Assembly (NCBI RefSeq): GCF_963675165.1 | Contig: NC_087379.1 | Coordinates: 5,287,442-5,351,441 of the forward strand | Source: Halichondria panicea | Lineage: Eukaryota > Porifera > Demospongiae > Suberitida > Halichondriidae | Direction: 5' to 3' | Length of the DNA: 64,000 nt | Shown: piece by piece, positions 47,120-57,300 of the stretch | Position numbering within the stretch: position 1 is the first letter of the stretch | Layout: the number at the start of each line of letters is the position of its first letter | The notes under the pieces: model-generated | The model's database searches: none | What the model was told of the DNA's origin: nothing | The model's input: the letters and a program-made list of their open reading frames with translations, nothing else | Position numbers and translations under genes: made by a program

Positions 47120-48183
47120 CTAAGGTGAGGAGAGAGAGTTGACATATCCGCGTCAAATAATTATCTTAACTTGGATCTTGGCCCTGCATGATTCTCTGAT
47201 TCTCAAGGAGCGGCATGGTACGTTGCCTGCCAACATGTACAGTAGGCCATGCACCACTGTTGCAATCTAACATGCAGGATTCGATTCGTGATAGATGCAT
47301 GTACATGCACCGTCCACCTACCACCCTCCTCATCACCCAATGTCCTCCGCCCACAATCGGAACGGGTGAGTGAAAGTAACATAATGGCCATTATTATAAA
47401 GATTATAGTACCGTATATACAGGATTAACTGCAAGTGTGTCATTAGAGTCATATGCATAAATTATTTGAACATTTATAATTATGGTTGTCCGTATTATAA
47501 ATTATGCTGTTCTTTAGTTTGTCACCTCGTACCGTACAGCCATGCTTTATTGCATAATACATGTACTCCTTCCCCCCCCCGTCCTCCGGATCCACAGCTT
47601 CCCACATCCATGCACCCGTCCTTTCATCGCTCCCCATGCATGGACCCAAACCACACCTACCCATGCATACCAGATCAGCCTGTATCGACTGTCTCTGCAT
47701 GTGCTACTTAATTCTTAGTTGCATGCTGCTGTATGTTAAAACACTTCAAAGTGAAAAATTGTAATAATTATAACAAGCTTTCTTCTCTATGCAGGAGGTG
47801 TCCCCAATGGCTGCCCTGTATTGATGCCACCTGGCTTCCCTCCCACAGAGATGTCCAGACTTGCTCTCAAACTGTGAGTGGGAGAGGGGAAATTGTAGAT
47901 TATAGAAGCTGATATTACTTTATTAACCCGAAGCACGTACGCCACGGGATATGGTACATGTAGTCAGCCAGTGTTGTGTATGTTTGTCTGGTGACTATAT
48001 TCTGAGTCTGCTCACCTGGGTGCCATAGCTGCTTACTACATGGATAGCCTCAACACAACAAGTTTCTATCATGCATGGCAGATTTTTTTTATAAATTCTT
48101 CGTTGTGAATAAACCTTACTGCATGTTCACTAGCTGTATACACAGCTTACTCAAGCCACTTACTGCATGCGCAATTTAAAGCT

Positions 48184-48840
48184 TTGTTTTCATGCGAAGC
48201 TGACTCTCTCTCTTGGAGGCCTTGGGATTCCCAATCTAGCCAGCCTTTCATTGACAGAATACTCACCATCAATCATGATCACAGCACGCACTCCTCAGCA
48301 AACTCATTGGAACAGTCACACGAATACCCATTGAATGCAAAGAAAGTCAGCAGCAAGCCAAAAGAGATGTCCATAAAACAAAAAGAGATCAATCAAAGGA
48401 ATCAGCCTCCTCCACATGCATTGAGGTTCCCCCCAACTCTGAAGCGAGCCATGACATTGGCCCCCAAAAAAGCACATCCAGTAACTGCATGTTCTGCCAA
48501 CAGAGGAATTTGGCTTCACACTCCACAAAAGTGCATTTAGGGACACCGTAGCGTTAAGGTATGGATGGCAACCAGCAAACATACCATCGACATGTGCCTG
48601 CGGAAAGGATTTTACCCTGGAACACGTTCTATCATGCCCAAAAGGCGGATTCCCCTCAATCCGACACAATGAGATTCGGGATGTGTCCGCCCAACTGATG
48701 TCATAAGTGTGCCACAATGTCTCGATCGAACCCGACTTACAACCCATCACGGGTGAACCATCCTCTGGTGCCTCTGCCATAACAACAGATAGTGCTCGTC
48801 TATACATTGCTGCAAACGGCTTTTGGGGAAGTCACTTCAA
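48184..48840 (+). pseudogene. C-terminal fragment of a non-LTR retrotransposon polyprotein
   Basis: Plus-strand pieces in shifting frames include SLGGLGIPN near 48205-48240, the Zn-binding-like CACGKDFTLEHVLSCPKGGF with RHNEIRDVSAQLM at 48595-48705, an in-frame stop, and then EPSSGASAITTDSARLYIAA to 48820. The C-x-C..H..C block followed by GGF..RHNE is a hallmark of the region after reverse transcriptase in many invertebrate retroelements. No polymerase core is present. The longer plus-strand frame at 48184-48540 covers part of it in the wrong frame. Confidence 0.6.
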
Positions 48841-48859
48841 AAAAGTAAGAAAGTAAGAG

Positions 48860-49520
48860 AAATGGAGCACGGCTCCTTTACCCCAATCGTTCTGTCACTC
48901 ACTGGAGGCCTGGGCAATGTTTCCACCACATGCTACAAAAGACTGGCATAAAACATAACCAACACTACAATACAACCATGAGTTGGTTAAGATGCAGGCT
49001 CTCTTTCTCCCTACTACATTTCTCAATTATGTGCATTAGGGGAGCAAGATCGTCTCAAGGCCACCCCATTAAATTGGACATGCTGCCAATGGTTCTAGTA
49101 GCCCAAGAATCAAATCTGCTCATTCTCACCTATCAAAACTCTGAACTATCAACTCTACTTACAATTATAACACGTTTACACTTCTACATTTTGCATAAAG
49201 TGAGACTGTACATTGAAAAAAACTCTCTATAGCTAGTAAAGCGTGATCTTAGTCCTCATCATGAAGTGTAACTGCAGTATGCTGCTCTAGCTGGTAGTTT
49301 AAATAAACTGCTGTTTATGGGCCGCTAGTGCCATTGGCTCCTTTCCTCACATAATTATATAACTATATATACTCACATTTAGTTTTTAGACAGACATGCT
49401 ATATACGACCGGTCGATCAACCATGCACTTAGTGTTCTTGTTATATACTAGTAGCGCATACAATAAATGTAAAATCTAGCAATCTGATAGGTTAATTATG
49501 TAACACTTGCGATGTAGGGA
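48860..49520. other. Spacer with no supported gene
   Basis: Part still resembles retroelement 3' sequence (RCRLSFSLL frame at 48930-49232), but no domain is identifiable. The 3' untranslated region of the minus-strand TRAF-like gene is expected at about 49300-49525. Confidence 0.35.
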
Positions 49521-49525
49521 ATATG

Positions 49526-50851
49526 CTATACATGTAGTTTAATCGACCTATGTATAGAGTTTAGTAGTCTAACGCTGCATATTTGAAAGAAAAGAGTGTC
49601 GTTTTGTAAGTACTTGGTCTCCGATAAGAAACATTTGTTTATTGCTTGTCCATCAGTTGCCCTCTCTCCCTTTGTCACTCTGCTGCACGCTTTTATTATT
49701 GTCGATCTATCGTAGTTCATTTCAAATTTTGCATTTTGCTCACCGTTGACCTGGTCGAGCAATTGTATCGAGATCTCCCCTTGAAATGGCCATTTTAGTG
49801 AATCATCAAACTCTCCCCTCATGAAGAACACATGCACCTTGATGTACACTTGTGTACTTACAAACCCTTCAACAATATTAACTCCTAGACAGATCTTGTA
49901 TCCCTGATGGTGTGTGTAGACGGGAAGGGAATACCACCTGACTTTATTTGTCTTGTGCTGTCGGTAATTGGTCATAGCGAGGACTGGTAGACTAACCACT
50001 TGCATTCTCAGTGCTCGAATCTCTTCGTGTTGCTTGTTAATTTGAGCTTGTTGCTTGATGTTTATAGCTTTCTGCTCTGCGAGGTCGTCTTGTTGCTTGG
50101 TATGACTGGTGGCTAATAGAGAGATGTGTGTGAGGAGGTTCTCTCTCTGGTGTTCTGGCATATCTTGTCGAGGAAGTTTCACAGCACAGCCAACGTGGTG
50201 GAAGTCACAATTGATGGTGGTCAGGGGGCACTCATCAGCAACATGGCTGTCCTTATTCTGACGTTGAAGAGTTGAACCACACTCGTTAGGGCAGGGGATA
50301 GGGAAGAACCCACACACAGGCCAGTGGTTGTTGGTGACATCATCAACGGTAGACTCGTAATTATGGCAGTGCTCACAATTGAATGGACGTTTGGGACAAC
50401 GATCGGTTTGGTGGTTTTGAATGTCTCTTCGCTGCAATTCGTCCCCGCACTTATACAGGCAATTGATCTCAACAAATGAACATCCATTGAGTTGTTTCTC
50501 TGGCAGTGGATCTGTGTTAAGATGCTCGTCAAGCTGCCCCAGTTCCCCTGTCCACTCACACCCGTCTTTCTGGTGGCTACATCGAACTTTCAAAGCATAC
50601 AGTGATCGTTTCAGTCTCTTGTCGGGGAAGTCAGACAATCTTTCTTTGTTGCAAGTCGGGCAAGGCTTGTTGTAATCTTTAACTCGCTGAATACAAGAGT
50701 AACAGAAGCTATTACCACAGCATGTGACCTGGTGGGGCTCTCGAATGATCTGGAGACAAACTGGACACTCTGACTGGAGGAGGTGCTCTGGTGGAGGTTC
50801 CAGGAACTCACAATCGAATCCTACGACTCTTTTGTTAGGATTTTGGGCCAT
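49526..50851 (-). CDS. RING-TRAF protein, intronless, 441 residues
   Basis: The start is chosen at 50851 (MAQNPNKRVVGFDCEF) rather than the first ATG at 50959, which would add a His/Cys-rich low-complexity leader. Order: RING-like finger (CPVCLQIIREPHQVTCC, NSFCYSC, CPTC), TRAF-type zinc fingers (KRSLYALKVRCSHQKDGCEW, LYKCGDELQRRDI, CPNECGSTLQR, INCDFHHVGCAVKLP), a short coiled coil (QQAQINKQHEEIRALRMQV), then a MATH/TRAF-C-like domain (VRWYSLPVYTHHQGYKICLG, GEFDDSLKWPFQGEI). The usual His of the RING is Asn. The family links surface receptors to ubiquitin signalling in the cytoplasm. The gene is uninterrupted and sits in a long intron of the MIB-like remnant on the opposite strand. Confidence 0.88.
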   Translation of the reverse strand: MAQNPNKRVVGFDCEFLEPPPEHLLQSECPVCLQIIREPHQVTCCGNSFCYSCIQRVKDYNKPCPTCNKERLSDFPDKRLKRSLYALKVRCSHQKDGCEWTGELGQLDEHLNTDPLPEKQLNGCSFVEINCLYKCGDELQRRDIQNHQTDRCPKRPFNCEHCHNYESTVDDVTNNHWPVCGFFPIPCPNECGSTLQRQNKDSHVADECPLTTINCDFHHVGCAVKLPRQDMPEHQRENLLTHISLLATSHTKQQDDLAEQKAINIKQQAQINKQHEEIRALRMQVVSLPVLAMTNYRQHKTNKVRWYSLPVYTHHQGYKICLGVNIVEGFVSTQVYIKVHVFFMRGEFDDSLKWPFQGEISIQLLDQVNGEQNAKFEMNYDRSTIIKACSRVTKGERATDGQAINKCFLSETKYLQNDTLFFQICSVRLLNSIHRSIKLHV

Positions 50852-50959
50852 TACTTCTGTATGGTCCTTTATAGATCTATTTATAAGATCATGTGATTCA
50901 TTGAGGTTTGTGGTGTGCATATGTTCACCACATCTCTCCCCACATGCACACACACACAT

Positions 50960-51980
50960 ACAGGCCCTTCTCGGTGCTATACGAGCTGACGGTGAAGTAC
51001 AGCCGGTGACCGCAGGTCTCGGACTACCTACGAAAATTTCAGCGTCTGCACTTTCCTACACAACAAGGTCTTCTGCATGTGCCATTGCCATTAGCAACCC
51101 GGTGCAGCACGGCACATATATACACAGGGGGCAAGGAGTGTGTCAAAGTGTGTGACTCCAGCTGAATAAGACGGGGGTATACTCAAGACACCACTCTGAA
51201 CAATTAGGTCGTGCAAGTTGCTTCCAGATGGCAGGACCCTGATTATGGGTAGGAGGACTAACACGCTCTACCCCTGGGACATGACAGCTCTGAGTTGAAC
51301 AAAGGAGTGTGTCTAAAATATAAATGGCTTGTGGGTCAATTCCACCCATTATAGCTATAATTATAACAAAAGCAAAGGCTTAGGCAGTTCGCTCCTAAAA
51401 CTATAGGTGTTTAATTTCTATTCGTTTATCTATTGTAAAACCAAGCTTCTCACTTCAACCAGAGATATACTATATCTCTGCTTCAACCAGCAATATTATC
51501 AAGGGATATGCAGTCCAACAGCACGGCCACTGTGAATACTATACGCGGCCTGAATGTACTATGTAGCTACATGTAGCTGTATACCCATACAATTTTGAAA
51601 GTGCAGCTGAAGTAGTCAAAAAAAGAGGCTGGGTACAAGACTAAGTTGAGAGAAGAGAGTTGACGTCGTTAAATCCGATTTTTAAGGAGCAGCTGCATGG
51701 TTGTGAGCAGTGGACACAATCCACCCACTTGTGTAAACCCTCAAACACACACACAGATGGAGATTGCTAAGAGAGACTGAATGTTGTCTCTGCTCAGGTG
51801 ATCCCTCAGTACTGTATCATCTATATGGCTTTACCGTATCCCTCGTGCGTGCGGCTACGCCTCGAGGCATAATAACCTATACCTGTATAGTACCGTAGAT
51901 AGTAGAGGAAATAGTGCTAATTGCCTGTGTTTCCAATCCCCTTCCTCTTAGCAATAATTTGATTTTATGTCCACACACAC
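50960..51980. other. Spacer between the TRAF-like gene and the last MIB-like exon
   Basis: Includes a stretch at about 51515-51720 with homology to 46715-46850 and 47110-47230 (CACGGCCACTGTGAATACTA, GAGAGAGTTGACGT-type blocks). A 40-base fragment of the dispersed repeat (GCGGCTACGCCTCGAGGCAT) is at about 51850-51875. The promoter of the minus-strand TRAF-like gene should be near 50860-51100. No gene is seen. Confidence 0.4.
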
Positions 51981-52189
51981 ACACTCACACAGCCCCCGTC
52001 TCGGCCACCAGTGTCCATCCGCTGGCCAGCCTTGACTCTGAATCTAACTGTCCTATTTGTCTGACAGAGCCTAAGAACATGGCCTTCCTCTGTGGACACC
52101 AGACATGCTGGGACTGTGCACAGAAGGTCGACCATTGCCCAGTGTGCAGGAAGTTTGTGACTCATAGAATTCAGTTGTTCCTGTGACAA

Positions 52190-53330
52190 TTTAGTATTTG
52201 TTTCGTTTCTTTATTTTCTGACTTTGTATATCTTATGCTGAGACTTTTGGATTTTATGGGCTCCGTTTTAATTGGTTTGTACACGTGTAGTGAACATTAG
52301 ACAACTTTTGTGTGTAGTGTTAATTGTTGTTTCGTTATTTATGTCAATTATTAGTTATCAATGTTTAATTGTATATATATACTCTTTTGATAACGTTTGA
52401 TAACGTATAATTACGTACATGAACAAAATTAAACATTCTATATTGCATTATCTAGCTATATAGCCATAATTAATCCATATCGATCCAGTAGACACATCCA
52501 CAGACAGTCAGACAGAGGGGCGCTTCCCGAACCAATCCATTATGTGATCATGCAGCACGCTCACCATGCATGACCATGACCACATGATAGACAGCAGTCA
52601 GATTTTCCTGTACGTAAAGAATGCATGCAGGGAGACAATCATTAATTAGGGAATTTAGAGATGGCTATAATTATAAGTATCTATTATGCACACCTCTAAC
52701 TAATATTGCACTACCACCAATTATCCATAGAATCAGCTTTACTATAAAGCCTGAGGCAGAAGAAGACATAAGAACCATGAATGAGTGCGCTTCAGCTCTA
52801 TAAATTTGTAATTTGCAATTGGAGCTGTAGAGGACTGGTGCTTATGTTGACAGAGACACTTGTATTATAAGCTGTGCCAAAGACATACTTCCTGGCGTAT
52901 AATTCAGCCACCATCCATGGTTGTTAGTGAGAAGATTATGAATAATAGACACAGTGAATTGTGTCCCTCGTCAGCCCTCATGCATTTAGACAAGGAGTCA
53001 AAAACATTTGAAGTATTATAGTAAATTCCTTAAAACGTGCAGCTGGTCTAGACCTAACAAGTCTTACATGAACACCATGCAGTGCAGTGCAGTAGCCAGG
53101 TTTGACCTCTATAGATCTATAGCTATATAGACAGTTCCTTACATTTGCAAAGCACCATGCACACACCATAATTATCATGACTGTCTGCATGACTGTACAG
53201 ATCTAAAGAAGTACAAGTCCACTGACATTTATCAAACATACCATATTGCTAGACTTCCATGACTGCCATGGAACTCTGGTAGCTCAGTATCATCCTCAGT
53301 GCAGTATACTGTCTTGTTGTCTGACATGGC
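52190..53330. other. AT-rich intergenic spacer
   Basis: The first 250 bases are probably the 3' untranslated region of the MIB-like unit (TAACGTTTGATAACGTATAA repeats near 52390). No gene or RNA is recognised in the remainder. Confidence 0.4.
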
Positions 53331-53335
53331 CACAT

Positions 53336-53752
53336 CAGAATCAGTCGAGATATGATAATGCAAGTGCCAGGATCTCTAACAGCGAGGTAGAACCCAGACT
53401 AATTGGTAGTGAATCCGAAGTATTCTGTGCATGGTTTTTGTGATAGCTCCAGAGACCTGAGATGTAAAGATTCGTATAAGTGCATAATTACCAGTATCTA
53501 TAGCAGCCACTGGATTTACTGTAGAGGTCTCATATATCAGTATGTCATTTGTTCTCCTGCATCTTGTGCTACCTTCATCAGGGCAAGTGCTCTGCTGGTA
53601 TTCGATAAGTACAGAGACGACTTGCTAGGGGATATCAATCCACTGTTCTGTTGCGGATGTGCTGTGTTGACAGTTGTTCTGGGCCCCAGCTGACCACCCG
53701 GCACAAACAGTGACGGTATAGACTCACAGATAACCCCTTGTTCTGTCCACTG
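53336..53752 (-). pseudogene. Orphan Eph ligand-binding exon, copy D
   Basis: The minus-strand sequence matches exon 2 of Eph-like copies A and B over most of its length. It includes segments for the YQQSTCPDEGSTRCRR region, TSTVNPVAAIDTGNYA and LTVRDPGTCIII, but with several small indels and no open frame. Even the intron base context (AGAGATGAGATCAGTGCAAT) is kept at its upstream border. No other Eph-like exon is nearby, so this is an isolated duplicate 600 bases before SF3B2. Confidence 0.8.
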
Positions 53753-53764
53753 AAGAAAGAAAGA

Positions 53765-54369
53765 GATGAGATCAGTGCAATTTAATACTGCTTTATATTT
53801 AATATGCTAACTAGAGTAAAGTACCAATCATCGGACGTCATCATAATTATGTCGGACACCGATATCTTCAAAAGTACAAAAGATACAGACACGATTCAAA
53901 GACCATTTTAAAGCTATGTCTTACGCTATCTATTCTCCAAATTGTGTAGCTATACTGTGAAAGCTATACTGTGAAAATTGGTTGTTTTACAGCTGAAAGA
54001 AAACGCTGTCCAGTGCAGTGGTTGCAATAGTTGGACAAAAACAACGTATGTTCCGACAGTGCTGATATTTCTCATCAGTAGGGACTCTTGCGAAAATGTA
54101 AGAACTGAGCACTATAGCGGAAGTCTTTAGCTAGCTGCAGACCAAAAATGAAGCTCAAACTCCTATATCAGGCTATCCCTCTGAGGCTATGAGTATCCTA
54201 CATGTAGTCCTATCGTTTTGGTTACGTTATGGTTGGTCTCGAAGCTATGGATACGGATTAGGGGTGTGGCACACTGAAAGACCTTTGACCTGTCTGAGCA
54301 CAACGTGGTCTTTTACAGATGTACTACGTACATATGTAAGTACGTACAGAAAATACCCATTGATCTAGA
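53765..54369. other. Upstream region of SF3B2
   Basis: No gene. It contains a direct repeat ATACTGTGAAAGCTATACTGTGAAA near 53950. The SF3B2 promoter and 5' untranslated region must lie in its last part, since the ATG is at 54370. No TATA box is evident. Confidence 0.45.
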
Positions 54370-57300
54370 ATGGAGGTTCCAACAAAGGAACAACTCAAGA
54401 AGAAGAAGGTGGTAGAATTGAGGGCAGAGCTATCCAAGCTGCATCTTCCACAGTCTGGTGAGCTGACACTACGTGAACGTGTATGTCTGAGATAGGTTTT
54501 ACAACTTCAGGTGTGAAGGATGATTTGATAAAAAGACTCATATGTCATTATAAAGAGGTGAGAATCGCTTAAATGTCGGAAAGGATGTGATACACTTAGG
54601 CTTAAACGGCAACGGATGTAGAAACGCCTAATATCACTTTCCTACCGAACCCCTCCCTGCCCACACCTACTAAATTAACATCCGATGCCGTACATGCCAG
54701 TTGATCTAAAAATGTTTGTCTTCTTACAGGCAGTGGAACAGGAGGCGGCAGCAAAGAACAAACCAGTTTCTGACAATCAGGGAGACTTGAGTGCTGAGGA
54801 AACTCCGCCCACTGATGTTGTCATGATTGAGCCAGCACAAGATGAAGCTATGGAGACCGAAGACTCAGCCATGGTCGTGGAGCAACCGCCCCCCACAGTC
54901 GTGGAGCAACCACCCCCCACAGTCTTGGAGCAACCACCCCCCACAGTCTTGGAGCAACCGCCCCCCATAGTTGTGATGCAACCACCCCCCACAGTCGTGG
55001 AGCAACCGCCCCCCACAGTCGTGGAGCAACCGCCCCCCACAGTCTTGGAGCAACCGCCCCCCACAGTCTTGGAGCAACTGCCCCCCACAGTCGTGGAGCA
55101 ACTGCCCCCCATAGTCGTGAGGCAACCACCCCCCACAGTCGTGGAACAACCGCCCCCCGCAAAGGATCCCCTATCACAGGTGACCTCTGACTACTACTCT
55201 GCTGCTGATAGCTCAAAGGAGGAGAGTGTGAGAGAGAAGAGTGAAACAGCAAAGGTTCAAGAACCATCCACTCCAGTGGCCACAGAGGAGGTGAGCCCCT
55301 GCCCTGAATGTGTCTACAATTTATGTCGAGTTTTATCTGCACTATCGATGGTTTACTCCGACTGTGAATTTTGTACGTGCAGAAGGGTAAAAAGAAGAAG
55401 AAAAAGAAGCGCAGGAGACGCAAGCATGACCAGCCACAGCCGACCCCTACTGCTGATGTCAGCACTAAGGAGATTGATGTGAAAATAGAGTGAGTTTAAT
55501 AGTATCGTGCATATAAATTACGACCCTCAATCAATATTTATGACATGTACTACTATTTGGGGGGGAGGGATTTCGTCGTTTTTGTGGTTGAATCCCTGAG
55601 CACGAATATTTTTAAATTACCCACAAAAGAAGCGATCATTGACCACCTTTACATTACATGCAGTGCGCGCAGCCACAAAAGTGTATCCCAGTCTTGGGTA
55701 ACACGTCTTAAGGAACTATACACCTCCTTTCCCAGATACGTTCAAGAGGATATCCTTCAACCTGACGATCCCAACTATAATCAGTTTCACAAGATCTTTG
55801 AGGCCTTCAAAATGTCCGAGATGCCTGAGCTGCCCAAGGACCCCAACTCAGTGTCTGAGCTGGTGGCCAAAGCTGCCGAGGCTAGTAAGAAACTGGCCCA
55901 GCAGAGAAAGTACCAACCGCAAGAGGAGGAGGAAGATGATGATGAGGAAGAGGTGTGTAGAGGATGTTGTATAATAATACTGTGTGCTCTGTTTTTATTG
56001 CTGCTGTACGACACGGCGTAGAATGTTTCTCATTTGCTGAGCAAGGTTTCTTTATACTCACAGTCAACTCGTACTCTGTTAGCTTGTTAAGCAGTTTATG
56101 GTACGCACTCTGTATACAGTAGTTTGAATGGCAACACTCAATCAGTTCTGTACTCTCTTCTCCCACACCCAGGGGAAGGACCCTGTAGCAATGACCAAGA
56201 AGAAGCTGCGAAAGCTGAACCGTCTCACTGTAGCACAACTCAAGCAGCTGGTGGAGAGACCAGACGTTGTCGAGATGCATGATGTCACTGCGCTAGATCC
56301 CAAGCTGCTCATTCATTTAAAGGTGATGCGTCTCTTAATTATGAGCTGTTTGATCAGTAAAGGTGTGTCTTGTATTAGCTTTCCCCACAACTTGAGTTTC
56401 TAACTTTAGATATACGTTCACTGTATGTGACATAATTATATGTACATAGTACATACAGAAGCTGGTCACAAGATATACATACAATGTACATATTATTTCT
56501 ACATGATCATATCAAAACGTACGATCCCCCCCCCCCACACACACACATGCACCTACAGAGCACTAGGAATACCGTACCTGTCCCTCGCCACTGGTGCTTC
56601 AAGAGGAAGTACCTTCAAGGGAAAAGGGGAATTGAGAAACCACCGTTCCATCTGCCAGATTTTATCAAGGTGAAGGCATCAAGTCCCTAGTTGTAGTACG
56701 TGTTCCCAAAGGCTACGACTCATAACCATGTAAAAAGTATACCGAATTATGGGTATACCCATACCTTTGGAGGTTGTTTGATAAAACTTACCATTCAACA
56801 TGTATGCATGTATGATTATAAGTACTACATTGCAATCAAGGGATCATTTTTGATACCCAATAGACAGTGACTTGCACCTTTTCCTACTCAGGCCACTGGT
56901 GTCATGGAGATGCGTGAGACTCAAGAGGAGAAGGACGATGCCAAATCCCTCAAGCAGAAGGCCCGGGAGAGAATACGACCGAAGATGGGGAAACTGACAA
57001 TAGATTATCAAAAACTCCACGATGCATTCTTCAAGTTCCAGACCAAACCCAAGATGAGCTCCCATGGTGAACTCTACTATGAAGTGAGTAATTATCATCT
57101 GGAAATATTACAGCCTTACACTGTACCATAAATGTTCTTTATTATTACAAATGTACATTTAAGTCAAATATTTATGTATGCTTACTTCATTGGAGCTTAC
57201 ATCATACACATTGTGTACATGTTTGAAATGTGACTGTACGGTATACTATTAGGGCAAGGAGTTTGAAACGCGACTGCGACAGAAGAAGCCTGGCGACCTG

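Larger units (their letters stand above)
42650..52186 (+). pseudogene. Mind bomb (MIB)-like E3 ubiquitin ligase, scattered exons
   Basis: Pieces follow MIB order on the plus strand. At 42664-42799 is a MIB repeat (GRVMKVFPSGDVRVAVNGRV, then WTFNP). At 42800-42886 is NPAVIVAAAAAEDDNTLREF, one frame off the previous piece. At 44560-44663 is an ankyrin repeat (AGKAAIHCACAAGNVDVLKV). At 46165-46290 is a first RING (CFLCEAPVDVKFKPCGHTVM) with a ligand missing. At 46429-46531 is a second RING start (VCVMCNKEEATATIKPCDHT). At 47798-47877 is a possible continuation. At 51985-52186 is a complete last RING (CPICLTEPKNMAFLCGHQTC, then CPVC) ending HRIQLFL, the usual C-terminus. MIB ubiquitinates Notch ligands. 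The N-terminal half and most ankyrin repeats are missing and one frame break is visible, so I treat it as decayed. A shortened live gene is possible. Confidence 0.55.

Noticed and set aside
48316-48807. 163-codon minus-strand frame
   Set aside because: Antisense of the retrotransposon tail, whose plus strand shows the CACGKDF..H..C signature.
50852-50959. Upstream ATG of the minus-strand TRAF-like gene (MCVCACGERCGEHMH...)
   Set aside because: The leader is low-complexity from a CA-rich stretch. The ATG at 50851 aligns with the start of the family.
54777-55465. Three overlapping minus-strand frames rich in GGGCSTTV or RLWGAVAP
   Set aside because: Antisense of the VVEQPPPT array in SF3B2 exon 3, which has complete gene structure on the plus strand.
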